Positions 47,294 through 55,762 of a stretch of DNA of 64,000 nucleotides are shown here, in pieces. Every line of letters begins with the position of its first letter. Positions within the stretch are counted from its first letter, which is position 1. The translations under genes were made by a program, and so were the position numbers. The DNA lies in the NCBI GenBank assembly GCA_015056155.1, contig SVGU01000004.1, positions 1 through 64,000 of the forward strand, in the 5' to 3' direction. The notes under the pieces were generated by a model, which worked only from the letters and a program-made list of their open reading frames with translations, did no database searches and was not told the origin of the DNA. This DNA is from Clostridiales bacterium (GTDB lineage: Bacteria; Bacillota; Clostridia; Christensenellales; Aristaeellaceae).

Positions 47294-50200
47294 ATCCTTC
47301 GCTCAAGAAAGTTATGATCATCGGCTCCGGCCCGATCGTCATCGGTCAGGCGGCGGAGTTTGACTACGCGGGCTCTCAGGCCTGCAAGGCGCTGAAGGCC
47401 GCGGGCCTGGAGGTCGTGCTCGTCAACCCCAACCCCGCAACCATCATGACCGACCACACCTCTGCGGATCAGATCTACATCGAGCCGCTGACCCTGGAGA
47501 CCCTGCGCCGCATCATCATCAAGGAAAAGCCCGACTCCCTGCTGTCCACCCTGGGCGGCCAGAGCGGCCTGACCCTGTCCATGCAGCTGGCGAAGGAAGG
47601 CTTCCTCGACCAGCACGGCGTGAAGCTGCTGGGCGCGAAGTGCGAGACCATCGAGAAGGCGGAGGACCGCCTGCTGTTCAAGCAGACCATGGAGTCCATC
47701 GGCCAACCCTGCATCCCCTCCGACGTGGTGGATAATCTGCCCGACGCCATCAAGCTGGCGGCAGAGATCGGCTATCCCGTCATCATCCGTCCGGCCTTCA
47801 CCATGGGCGGCGAGGGCGGCGGCATCTGCCAGAACGAGGCGGAGCTGCGCGAGATCGCGGCCAACGGCCTGCGCCTGTCTCCCATCACGCAGATCCTGGT
47901 GGAAAAGTGCATCTCCGGCTGGAAGGAGATCGAGTTCGAGGTCATGCGCGACGCCAAGGGCAACGTCATCGCCGTCTGCTCGATGGAGAACATCGACCCC
48001 GTCGGCGTGCATACCGGCGACTCCATCGTCGTCGCGCCTGCGCTGACCCTGTCCAATGACGAATATCAGATGCTCCGCCGCGCCGCGCTGGACATGGTGT
48101 CCGCGCTGGAGGTGGAGGGCGGCTGCAACTGCCAGTTCGCGCTGAATCCCGACAGCTTCGAATACGCGGTCATCGAGGTGAACCCCCGCGTGAGCCGCTC
48201 CTCCGCGCTGGCCTCCAAGGCGACGGGCTATCCCATCGCCAAGACCGCCGCGATGATCGCCATCGGCTACACGCTGGACGAGATCCCCAACGCCATGACC
48301 GGCAAGCCGCTGGCCGGTTTCGAGCCGACGGTGGACTACATCGTCGCCAAGGTGCCGAAGTGGCCCTTCGACAAGTTCGTGTACGGCAAGCGCACCCTGG
48401 GCACCCAGATGAAGGCGACGGGCGAGGTCATGTCCATCGGCGTGAGCGTTGAGGAAGCGCTGATGAAGGCCGTGCGCGGCGCGGAGATCGGCTGCGACAC
48501 GCTGCGGATGAAGTCCCTGCTGGAGCTGGACGACGAGGAGCTGCTGGCCCTGATCGCCAAGTGCACCGACCAGCGCATGTTCGCGGTGTACGAGGCCATC
48601 GCCCGCGGCGTTTCCCTGGAGACGCTCCACGACATCACCAAGATCGACTACTACTTCCTGAACAAGTTCCTGAACCTGTGGAACATGGAAGCACGCCTGA
48701 TGAAGGGCAACGTTGATTGCGACCTGTACCTGAAGGCCAAGAAGATGGGCTTCCCGGACAAGACCATCGAGCGCCTGTCCGGCGAGAAGGTGCCCATGCA
48801 CCGCGACCCCGTGTACAAGATGGTCGATACCTGCGCGGCGGAGTTCGAGGCGCAGCGCCCCTACTTCTACGCCACCTACGACGAGGAGAACGAGGCCGCC
48901 GAGTTCATCGCGAAACGCGAGAAGAAGCCCTGCGTGATGGTTCTGGGCTCCGGCCCCATCCGCATCGGCCAGGGCATTGAGTTCGACTATGCTTCCGTCC
49001 ACTGCGTGTGGATGCTCAAGAACGCCGGCTACGACGTGGTCATGGTCAACAACAACCCCGAGACCGTGTCGACCGACTTTGACACCGCCGACCGCCTGTA
49101 CTTCGAGCCCCTGACGCCCGAAGACGTGCTGGGCATCATCGCCACCGAGAAGCCTGTGGGCGTCGTCGCGGCCTTCGGCGGCCAGACGGCCATCAAGCTG
49201 ACCCATGCGCTGGAGAATGCGGGCGTGAGGATCCTGGGCACCTCTGCCGACATGATCGACGCAGCGGAAGACCGCGAGCGCTTCGACGCGGCGATGGAGA
49301 AGTACGGCATCAAGCGTCCGCAGGGCACCACCGTCATGACCACCGAGGAGGCTCTCGCCGCGGCCAATGAGCTGGGCTATCCCGTCCTCGTGCGCCCCTC
49401 CTACGTGCTGGGCGGCCAGAATATGATCATCGCTTATCAGGACTCCGACATCGTCGAGTACATGAAGATCATCCTGGCGCAGGGCATCGAGAACCCCATC
49501 CTGATCGACCAGTACCTCAAGGGCATCGAGGCCGAGGCGGACGCGATCTGCGACGGCGAGGACGTGCTGATCCCCGGCATCATGGAGCACATCGAGTCCT
49601 CCGGCGTCCACTCCGGCGACTCCATCGCCGTGTATCCCGCGTGGAACCTGACCGGCGCGATGTATCAGCGCCTCGTCGAGGTCACCAAGCAGATCGCCCT
49701 TGAGCTGGGCACGCTGGGCCTGATCAACATCCAGTACATCGTCTATCACAACGAGGTGTACGTTATCGAGGCGAACCCCCGTGCATCCCGTACGGTTCCC
49801 TACATCAGCAAGGTGACCGGCGTTCCCATGGTCGATCTGGCTGTCCGCGCGATGCTGGGCGAGAAGATCAAGGACATGGGCTACGGCACCGGCCTGTATC
49901 GTCAGAGCCCCTATTACGCGGTCAAGGTGCCCTGCTTCTCCTTCGAGAAGCTGGCGGACGTCGATACCCACCTCGGCCCGGAGATGAAGTCCACGGGCGA
50001 GGTCCTGGGCCTGGGCACCAACCTGCAGGAGGCCATCTACAAGGGCCTAGTGGCGGCAGGCTACAAGATGCGCCACAACGGCGGCGGCGTGCTGATCACC
50101 GTGCGCGACAAGGACAAGGTGGAGGTCGTGGACGTGGCCCGCAAGTTCGCGCAGCTGGGCTTCACCATCTTCGCGTCCACCGGTACCGCCCGCACCCTGC

Positions 50201-51312
50201 TGCAGCACGGCGTGTATTCCGCCGTCGTCAAGCGCGACTCCATGGTCGGCATGCTGGAGAAGGGCCAGGTGCAGTACGTCATCTCCACCTCCGTCAAGGG
50301 CCGCGACCCGCTGCTGGATTCCGTCCGTCTGCGCCGCAAGGCCGTCGAGCGCGGCATCCCGCTGTTCACCTCGCTGGACACCGCGTCCGCGCTGGCGAAC
50401 GCCCTGACCAGCCGCTACACGCAGGACAACGTGGAGCTGGTGGACATCAACAACATGCGCAAGGCGCCCAAGAAGCTCAGCTTCATCAAGATGCGCGGCA
50501 CGGGCAACGACTACCTCTACTTCGACTGCTTCGAGCAGCAGGTGGACAGCCCCGAATCCCTGGCCGTGCGCCTGTCGAACCGCCGCACGGGCGTTGGCGC
50601 GGACGGCATCGTCCTCATCATGCCCTCCCAGAAGGCGGATTGCCGGATGCGCATGTTCAATGCGGACGGCTCCGAGGGCCTGGTGGCCGGCAACGCGCTG
50701 CGCTGCGTGTGCAAGTATCTGTACGAATCCGGCCGCGTGAGCAAGGCGGAGATGACCATCGAGACCGGCAGCGGCGTGAAGAACGCCAAGCTCTTTATCC
50801 GCGAGGATACGGTGTATTCCGTGCTGGTGGATATGGGCCGTCCGGCGTTTGAGCCGGAGAAGGTGCCGGTGAAGCTGGACGGCGATAAGGTCATGGAGCG
50901 CCGTGTGTTCCTGGCGGGCGAGATGCGCGAGATCAGCTGCGTGTCCATGGGCAACCCCCATGTGGTGCTGTTCGTGCAGGACGTGAACCGCATCGCGCTG
51001 GACCAGATCGGCCCGATGATCGAGCAGGATCCCATGTTCCCCGAGCGCGTGAATGTTTCCTTCGCGCAGATCGTGGACAAGAACAACATCGTCATGCGCG
51101 TGTGGGAGCGCGGTATCGGCGAAACGCAGGCCTGCGGCACCGGCGCATGCGCGGTGGCGGTGGCTGCGGTGGAGAACGGCCTGTGCAAGCCCGGCGCGGA
51201 CATTGACGTTCAGCTGCCCGGCGGTACGCTGGTCGTGCGCTACCAGGAGGATGGCCAGGTCTGGCTCACCGGCGACGCGGTGATGGACTTCGAGGGTACC
51301 ATCCGCATCTAA
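47284..51312 (+). CDS. carB: CarB-DapF fusion: carbamoyl-phosphate synthase large subunit (about residues 1-1063) plus C-terminal diaminopimelate epimerase-like domain
   Basis: Single 1342-aa ORF: two ATP-grasp halves (IGSGPIVIGQAAEFDYAGSQA; LGSGPIRIGQGIEFDYASVH), MGS domain, then KMRGTGNDYLYFDCF...NADGSEGLVAGNALRC...MGNPHVVLF...RVWERGIGETQACGTGACAV. Confidence 0.95.
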   Translation: MPLNPSLKKVMIIGSGPIVIGQAAEFDYAGSQACKALKAAGLEVVLVNPNPATIMTDHTSADQIYIEPLTLETLRRIIIKEKPDSLLSTLGGQSGLTLSMQLAKEGFLDQHGVKLLGAKCETIEKAEDRLLFKQTMESIGQPCIPSDVVDNLPDAIKLAAEIGYPVIIRPAFTMGGEGGGICQNEAELREIAANGLRLSPITQILVEKCISGWKEIEFEVMRDAKGNVIAVCSMENIDPVGVHTGDSIVVAPALTLSNDEYQMLRRAALDMVSALEVEGGCNCQFALNPDSFEYAVIEVNPRVSRSSALASKATGYPIAKTAAMIAIGYTLDEIPNAMTGKPLAGFEPTVDYIVAKVPKWPFDKFVYGKRTLGTQMKATGEVMSIGVSVEEALMKAVRGAEIGCDTLRMKSLLELDDEELLALIAKCTDQRMFAVYEAIARGVSLETLHDITKIDYYFLNKFLNLWNMEARLMKGNVDCDLYLKAKKMGFPDKTIERLSGEKVPMHRDPVYKMVDTCAAEFEAQRPYFYATYDEENEAAEFIAKREKKPCVMVLGSGPIRIGQGIEFDYASVHCVWMLKNAGYDVVMVNNNPETVSTDFDTADRLYFEPLTPEDVLGIIATEKPVGVVAAFGGQTAIKLTHALENAGVRILGTSADMIDAAEDRERFDAAMEKYGIKRPQGTTVMTTEEALAAANELGYPVLVRPSYVLGGQNMIIAYQDSDIVEYMKIILAQGIENPILIDQYLKGIEAEADAICDGEDVLIPGIMEHIESSGVHSGDSIAVYPAWNLTGAMYQRLVEVTKQIALELGTLGLINIQYIVYHNEVYVIEANPRASRTVPYISKVTGVPMVDLAVRAMLGEKIKDMGYGTGLYRQSPYYAVKVPCFSFEKLADVDTHLGPEMKSTGEVLGLGTNLQEAIYKGLVAAGYKMRHNGGGVLITVRDKDKVEVVDVARKFAQLGFTIFASTGTARTLLQHGVYSAVVKRDSMVGMLEKGQVQYVISTSVKGRDPLLDSVRLRRKAVERGIPLFTSLDTASALANALTSRYTQDNVELVDINNMRKAPKKLSFIKMRGTGNDYLYFDCFEQQVDSPESLAVRLSNRRTGVGADGIVLIMPSQKADCRMRMFNADGSEGLVAGNALRCVCKYLYESGRVSKAEMTIETGSGVKNAKLFIREDTVYSVLVDMGRPAFEPEKVPVKLDGDKVMERRVFLAGEMREISCVSMGNPHVVLFVQDVNRIALDQIGPMIEQDPMFPERVNVSFAQIVDKNNIVMRVWERGIGETQACGTGACAVAVAAVENGLCKPGADIDVQLPGGTLVVRYQEDGQVWLTGDAVMDFEGTIRI

Positions 51313-51319
51313 GCAACAC

Positions 51320-51357
51320 AGGGGAGCGGTCGGCAGATGGCGGACCGCTCCCTTTTC
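51320..51357 (+). terminator. terminator after carB-dapF fusion
   Basis: GGGAGCGGTC...GACCGCTCCC followed by TTTTC. Confidence 0.7.
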
Positions 51358-51369
51358 AGGAGGAACGAT

Positions 51370-51711
51370 ATGATTTTCAGTAAGCTGTTTGGCAAAAAAG
51401 GCATGGACACGGCGGCGGAGCGGTTCTGGGCGTTCTTTGCGCAGGAGCAGGAGCATTTCATCGACATTCTCAGCGGCGATAACGCCCGGGCGAAGCAGGT
51501 GCTGATCGGCGCGGTGGATGAGCTGCTGTGCCCCGTGTTCCCGTATGAGAAGAGCGAGAACGTGCAGTTCGAGCTGGGCAGCAACGATGGCGTGCACGAA
51601 TTCCGCTTGTTTCACAGCGGTCTGATGCCGCTTGCGAAGGACATGCATGCGCTGTGTGAGATGATGCCGGAGGCCGTCAGCAGCGTGTGGATGGTATCGC
51701 TGAGCGAATAA
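51370..51711 (+). CDS. 113-aa hypothetical protein
   Basis: ORF with SD AGGAGG upstream of ATG. Confidence 0.6.
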   Translation: MIFSKLFGKKGMDTAAERFWAFFAQEQEHFIDILSGDNARAKQVLIGAVDELLCPVFPYEKSENVQFELGSNDGVHEFRLFHSGLMPLAKDMHALCEMMPEAVSSVWMVSLSE

Positions 51712-51757
51712 AAAGCGCCGCCTGACGAAAGATGCTTCGTCAGGCGGCGTTTGCAGT

Positions 51758-52411
51758 TCAGGCAGCTTTGCGGCGATGGGCCAGCAGGCAGACGCCGCGC
51801 ATCGCGTATCCGGCGGCGACATAGGCGAGGCTGATCAGCAGCACATACAGCGCCACGCCGCCAAAGCCCTGCGGGTTTTCGGTCAGCCCGGCAGCGCCCG
51901 GGTCGATGAAAAAGTACGGGTAGGACGTCGAAGCGCCGGCGTAGATGGGGCGTCCGGACGCGCCGTGAATCAGGGCAAAGACCAGATAGGCCAGCGGGAA
52001 CAGCGCCCAGATGACGGGAGCGAGGCGGCTGAGCGGCTTTGCGTCCGAGAGGAACAGGAAATCGACGATCATCATCGTCGGGACGATGTAGTGCACCAGC
52101 AGGTTGCCGAAGCCGTACAGGCTGCCGGTGAAGGCGGACATCGAAAAGGAGCCCCCCGCCAGCAGGAAATGGTACACGACCATGGTCAGGAGGATCCCCT
52201 GTGCGGCAAGGCCGTGCCAGATCGGGGAGAGCTTCGGCCGCGCAAGCAGCAGCACCCACACGATCGCGCAGACGATGTTCGACTGGATGGTGAAGAAGAT
52301 CAGCGTGCCGGGGTTCCAGACGCCGCTGAACAGGCCGAGCTGGATGCCGAGACCGAAGAGGCATAGGGCGAGGCTGAGGGCACGGTAGAGGGTGATGAGC
52401 GTTCTCTTCAT
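51758..52411 (-). CDS. Pr6Pr-like integral membrane protein
   Basis: Six hydrophobic segments: LITLYRALSLALCLFGLGIQL...NPGTLIFFTIQSNIVCAIVWVLLL. Confidence 0.75.
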   Translation of the reverse strand: MKRTLITLYRALSLALCLFGLGIQLGLFSGVWNPGTLIFFTIQSNIVCAIVWVLLLARPKLSPIWHGLAAQGILLTMVVYHFLLAGGSFSMSAFTGSLYGFGNLLVHYIVPTMMIVDFLFLSDAKPLSRLAPVIWALFPLAYLVFALIHGASGRPIYAGASTSYPYFFIDPGAAGLTENPQGFGGVALYVLLISLAYVAAGYAMRGVCLLAHRRKAA

Positions 52412-52516
52412 TGTGAGGCCTCCGCATGAAGTGTTAATTCATATTGTATCACGCGCAATTGGAAATGTAAAGAAAAACACAGCCGCTTGATCTGACGCTT
52501 CAGAATCAGGCGGCTG

Positions 52517-52792
52517 TTATGGAAGATGATAGATGTTGGAACCTGAGAGAGGTGAGGGAGTATTGCTGAGTTCGGCGATGTAGTCGATGGATACGTTATA
52601 GAACTGCGCGAGACGGATCACCAACGCGAAGGGGATCTCTCGTTTTCCTTGTTCGTAGTTGGTGTAGGTGGTCTTATGCATGCCGAGGATGGCAACCAGT
52701 TCGTCTTGTGTCAGGTCGTGGTCTTCCCGTAGATCACGCAGACGGCGGTAGTGTAAATTATTTCCTCCTTTCAACAGGTGATGTATTGACAA
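52517..52792 (-). CDS. XRE-family HTH regulator, divergent to the zinc-ribbon cassette
   Basis: RLRDLREDHDLTQDELVAILGMHKTTYTNYEQGKREIPFALVIRLAQFYNVSIDYIAEL. Confidence 0.9.
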   Translation of the reverse strand: MSIHHLLKGGNNLHYRRLRDLREDHDLTQDELVAILGMHKTTYTNYEQGKREIPFALVIRLAQFYNVSIDYIAELSNTPSPLSGSNIYHLP

Positions 52793-52814
52793 AATATCAC
52801 AAATGTTGTATCAT
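52786..52814 (+). promoter_or_regulatory. sigma-A-like promoter for the AT-rich cassette
   Basis: TTGACA - 17 nt - TATCAT. Confidence 0.75.
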
Positions 52815-52825
52815 GTGCGTAGAAG

Positions 52826-52841
52826 TACATCGTATGATGTA
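52826..52841. promoter_or_regulatory. candidate operator palindrome
   Basis: Perfect dyad TACATC-gtat-GATGTA just downstream of the promoter -10. Confidence 0.5.
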
Positions 52842-52859
52842 ATTGATGGAGGATATGTG

Positions 52860-53240
52860 ATGGGAACTCGTAAGGTGGTCATTGCACAGGATAAGGGTAA
52901 CCTTCTCTCTCGGATCTATTACTATATTAACCCGTTGAAGCTCAATCATATCGGCGTGACTGTAAAAAACTTGTATACTCAGGCTGTGTGGGACTATGAT
53001 GCGTATCATGAGGAGTTTGACGAAGGAAAGTATGTGTTGTTGTTCACTGGTGAAGATGGTAGCCGGAAAGGTACAATGGAGTTGGAGATCACGCCTGATT
53101 CTCCCAGTGTGATATGCATTGTATACCGGTGGTCTGAATTCGCTATGTATCTCTCGACGAAGCAGGTTACTGGAGAAACGTTCGAAGAGATGGTAAAAGA
53201 AAAGCGATTGATGAATCCTAAAGGATATCAAGGATATTGA
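52860..53240 (+). CDS. 126-aa hypothetical protein
   Basis: ORF with SD GGAGGA; AT-rich relative to the rest of the window. Confidence 0.75.
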   Translation: MGTRKVVIAQDKGNLLSRIYYYINPLKLNHIGVTVKNLYTQAVWDYDAYHEEFDEGKYVLLFTGEDGSRKGTMELEITPDSPSVICIVYRWSEFAMYLSTKQVTGETFEEMVKEKRLMNPKGYQGY

Positions 53241-53251
53241 GGAGCTTGAGA

Positions 53252-53368
53252 ATGACGAAGTGCCCTGAGTGCGGTAAGAATATGCTTGTAATGGTAAGTC
53301 AAAATGACAAGCATATCGTTTATGTTTGTGCATCGTGCAAAGCACAGGTGGTTCAAGAAAAGGAATGA
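53252..53368 (+). CDS. 38-aa zinc-ribbon protein (below ORF-track cutoff)
   Basis: Translation MTKCPECGKNMLVMVSQNDKHIVYVCASCKAQVVQEKE*; CxxC pair; SD GAGGAGC. Confidence 0.75.
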   Translation: MTKCPECGKNMLVMVSQNDKHIVYVCASCKAQVVQEKE

Positions 53369-53382
53369 GGGAGGTGAAGGTG

Positions 53383-53580
53383 ATGAGTATTCCGTTCTCT
53401 CAGAGGTGTACGAACTGTAATGGAAGTGGCAGAATCTTCTGTCCTGTCTGTCATGGCAGTGCAAGGGCGAGCAATGAGCGCGACCGTGCACTGGGGAGTG
53501 AGTGCACCTACTGCCGTGGTGAACGTCCGGAAGGCACGAAGAAGTGCAGCGTCTGCGGTGGAAGTGGCAAAAAGGATTGA
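53383..53580 (+). CDS. 65-aa DnaJ-like Cys-rich zinc-finger protein
   Basis: CTNCNGSG, CPVCHGSA, CTYCRGER, CSVCGGSG: four CxxCxGxG-like knuckles; SD GGGAGG. Confidence 0.8.
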   Translation: MSIPFSQRCTNCNGSGRIFCPVCHGSARASNERDRALGSECTYCRGERPEGTKKCSVCGGSGKKD

Positions 53581-53625
53581 CAACAAAGATAGAGTATGAA
53601 CATGAATGAATAGGAGGATATCATT

Positions 53626-53772
53626 ATGAAGAAATTCTTTAGCCTGGTGCGCCGTGTGAGGAATATCAGCGACCTGTTCAAGTGCAGTAACTGTGGTCGG
53701 ACGGTTTACCTGAAGATTCTTGGGGACAAGTGCACCTGCTCTGAATGTGGTGGTACGATGTATCGTCAGTAA
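53626..53772 (+). CDS. 48-aa zinc-ribbon protein (below ORF-track cutoff)
   Basis: Translation MKKFFSLVRRVRNISDLFKCSNCGRTVYLKILGDKCTCSECGGTMYRQ*; SD TAGGAGG. Confidence 0.75.
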   Translation: MKKFFSLVRRVRNISDLFKCSNCGRTVYLKILGDKCTCSECGGTMYRQ

Positions 53773-53791
53773 TAACGAATGTAATAGCAAA

Positions 53792-53828
53792 AAGTCCCGC
53801 CGGACACCAATCCGGCGGGGCTTTTGCT
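53792..53828. terminator. terminator between convergent cassette and potD
   Basis: AAAAGTCCCGCCGGA...TCCGGCGGGGCTTTT. Confidence 0.75.
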
Positions 53829-53831
53829 TGC

Positions 53832-54980
53832 TTATTTGGTATTCTTCAGATCCATCCAGAGCGCTTCATAAACGCCCAGGTAATCCTCGGGGATATCGCG
53901 GAAGAACTCGCACTTGTTCATGATCTCCTCGGAGGGGGAGAGCGTGAGGTCGTCGGTGTACTCGTAGGCGTAGTCGCCCTCGGGGTCCTCGATCAGCTCG
54001 ATCGCGCCCTTGTTGGGGGAGGAGTACCAGATGTAGTTCCAGTTCAGCGCGGCGATATCGGGGCGGCAGAGGAAGTCGATGAACTTCTCCGCGTTGGCCT
54101 TGTTCTTGGCGGTGACGGGGATGACTGCGCTGTCGCACCAGACGTTAGAGCCCTCCACGGGCACGAAGTAGTCCAGCTCCACAGCGTCGGTGGCGTTGTC
54201 GATGGCGTACATCGCGTCGCCCGACCACATCACGGCCATCGCAGCCTCGCCCGCGGCCATCTTGTCCTTCGTCTCGTCCACCTGATAGGCCTTCACCACG
54301 CCCAGCTTCTTCTGCTCGATCAGCTTGTCGCGGGCATGGAACAGCTCGGGGACGGAGGTGGAGTTGGCGCTGTAACCCAGGTACTTCAGCGTCACGCCCA
54401 TGCTGTCACGGATGGAGTCCATCATGATGACATTGTGCATGAAGCGCGTATCCCACAGGATGCTCCAGGAGGTCGTCTCGGGGTCGAAGTCCTCGGGCAT
54501 CATGTTCACATTGTACAGGATACCGACGGTGCCCCACATGTAGGGCACGGAGTACTTGTTCTCCGGGTCATAGTCGGGGGAGAGCAGATGGTCCAGGGTC
54601 TGGCAGGTTTCGGGGCTGCCGGGATCGGCGTTGGGGATGTGGGAGAAGTCGATCTCCGCGAGCATGCCCTTGTTGATCATGCGCTCGATGATGTAGTCCG
54701 AGGGGAAGCACACGTCGAAGGCGCCGGGATTGGCCTCGACCTGCACGATCATGTCCTCCACGGTGGTGAAGCACATGTAGTTGACGGTGATACCCGTCTC
54801 TTCCTCGAACATGTTGATCACTTCGGGGTCGATGTAGTCCTCCCAGTTGAAGACGTTCACGACCTGTCCGGCGGAGGAGGGCGCACCGCTCTCCGCATCC
54901 TCCGGAGCGGGCTGGCAGCCGGTCAGGGGGAGCGCCAGGGTCAGGACGAGGAGCAGCAGGAGGAACCGTTTCATTTTCAT
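53832..54980 (-). CDS. potD: spermidine/putrescine-binding lipoprotein
   Basis: Lipobox LTLALPLTGC; VNVFNWEDYIDPEVINMFEEETGITVNYMCFTTVEDM. Confidence 0.95.
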   Translation of the reverse strand: MKMKRFLLLLLVLTLALPLTGCQPAPEDAESGAPSSAGQVVNVFNWEDYIDPEVINMFEEETGITVNYMCFTTVEDMIVQVEANPGAFDVCFPSDYIIERMINKGMLAEIDFSHIPNADPGSPETCQTLDHLLSPDYDPENKYSVPYMWGTVGILYNVNMMPEDFDPETTSWSILWDTRFMHNVIMMDSIRDSMGVTLKYLGYSANSTSVPELFHARDKLIEQKKLGVVKAYQVDETKDKMAAGEAAMAVMWSGDAMYAIDNATDAVELDYFVPVEGSNVWCDSAVIPVTAKNKANAEKFIDFLCRPDIAALNWNYIWYSSPNKGAIELIEDPEGDYAYEYTDDLTLSPSEEIMNKCEFFRDIPEDYLGVYEALWMDLKNTK

Positions 54981-54994
54981 ATCGCGCATCCTCC

Positions 54995-55762
54995 TTACTT
55001 GTCCTCCGCCGTGCGGCGGTTGACGATCAGCAGCAGCACCAGCAGCGCCACGAACATCAGCGCGGACAGCGCGTTCAGCGTGGGGTCGATGCCGGTACGG
55101 GTAGCGGAATAGATCAGCGTGGACAGGTTCTGCACCAGCGGCGAGGTGGTGAAGTAGCTGATGGTGAAGTCGTCCAGCGAGAGGGTGAAGGCCAGCATCG
55201 CGCCGGTGATGATGCCCTGCTTGCACTGGGGGATGATAACGTGGAACAGCGCGTACACGGGCGTCGCGCCCAGGTCCAGCGCCGCCTCGTAGGTGTGGCG
55301 GTTCATCTGCTTCAGCTTGGGCAGCACGGACAGGATCACGTAGGGCGTGTCGAAGGTGATGTGCGCCAGCAGCATCGTCATGTAGCCGCGCTCCACCTTC
55401 GTGAAGAGGAACAGCAGCATCAGGCTGATGCCGGTGACGATGTCGGGCATGGTGTTGGGCAGGTTCGTCAGGGTCATCATCATCGCCTGCGGACGCTTGC
55501 GCATGGCATGGATGCCGATGGCGGCCAGCGTACCGAGGATGGTGGAGACGATCATGGCGATGACCGCGATGGACACGGTCACGTACAGGGCGTTCAGGAT
55601 GCGCTCGTCATGCAGGAGCTCGATGTACCAGTGGAGGCTGAAGCCCTCCCAGTTGGCGCGGCTTTCGCCGGCGTTGAAGCTCTGGATGATCAGCACGACG
55701 ATGGGGATGTACAGGAAGATCATGATGAGGGCGAGGTAGGACTTCTTCAGGAATTTCATCAT
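54995..55762 (-). CDS. potC: spermidine/putrescine ABC transporter permease
   Basis: YLALIMIFLYIPIVVLIIQSFN...DLGATPVYALFHVIIPQCKQGIITGAMLAFTLSLDDFTISYFTT. Confidence 0.95.
   Translation of the reverse strand: MMKFLKKSYLALIMIFLYIPIVVLIIQSFNAGESRANWEGFSLHWYIELLHDERILNALYVTVSIAVIAMIVSTILGTLAAIGIHAMRKRPQAMMMTLTNLPNTMPDIVTGISLMLLFLFTKVERGYMTMLLAHITFDTPYVILSVLPKLKQMNRHTYEAALDLGATPVYALFHVIIPQCKQGIITGAMLAFTLSLDDFTISYFTTSPLVQNLSTLIYSATRTGIDPTLNALSALMFVALLVLLLIVNRRTAEDK

Noticed and set aside
47155-49971. 938-aa minus-strand ORF antisense to carB
   Set aside because: Shadow ORF; the sense strand encodes a well-conserved CarB
52517-53772. Classical toxin-antitoxin module
   Set aside because: Divergent regulator plus small ORFs is suggestive, but no recognised toxin fold was seen and the Cys-rich ORFs look like zinc ribbons
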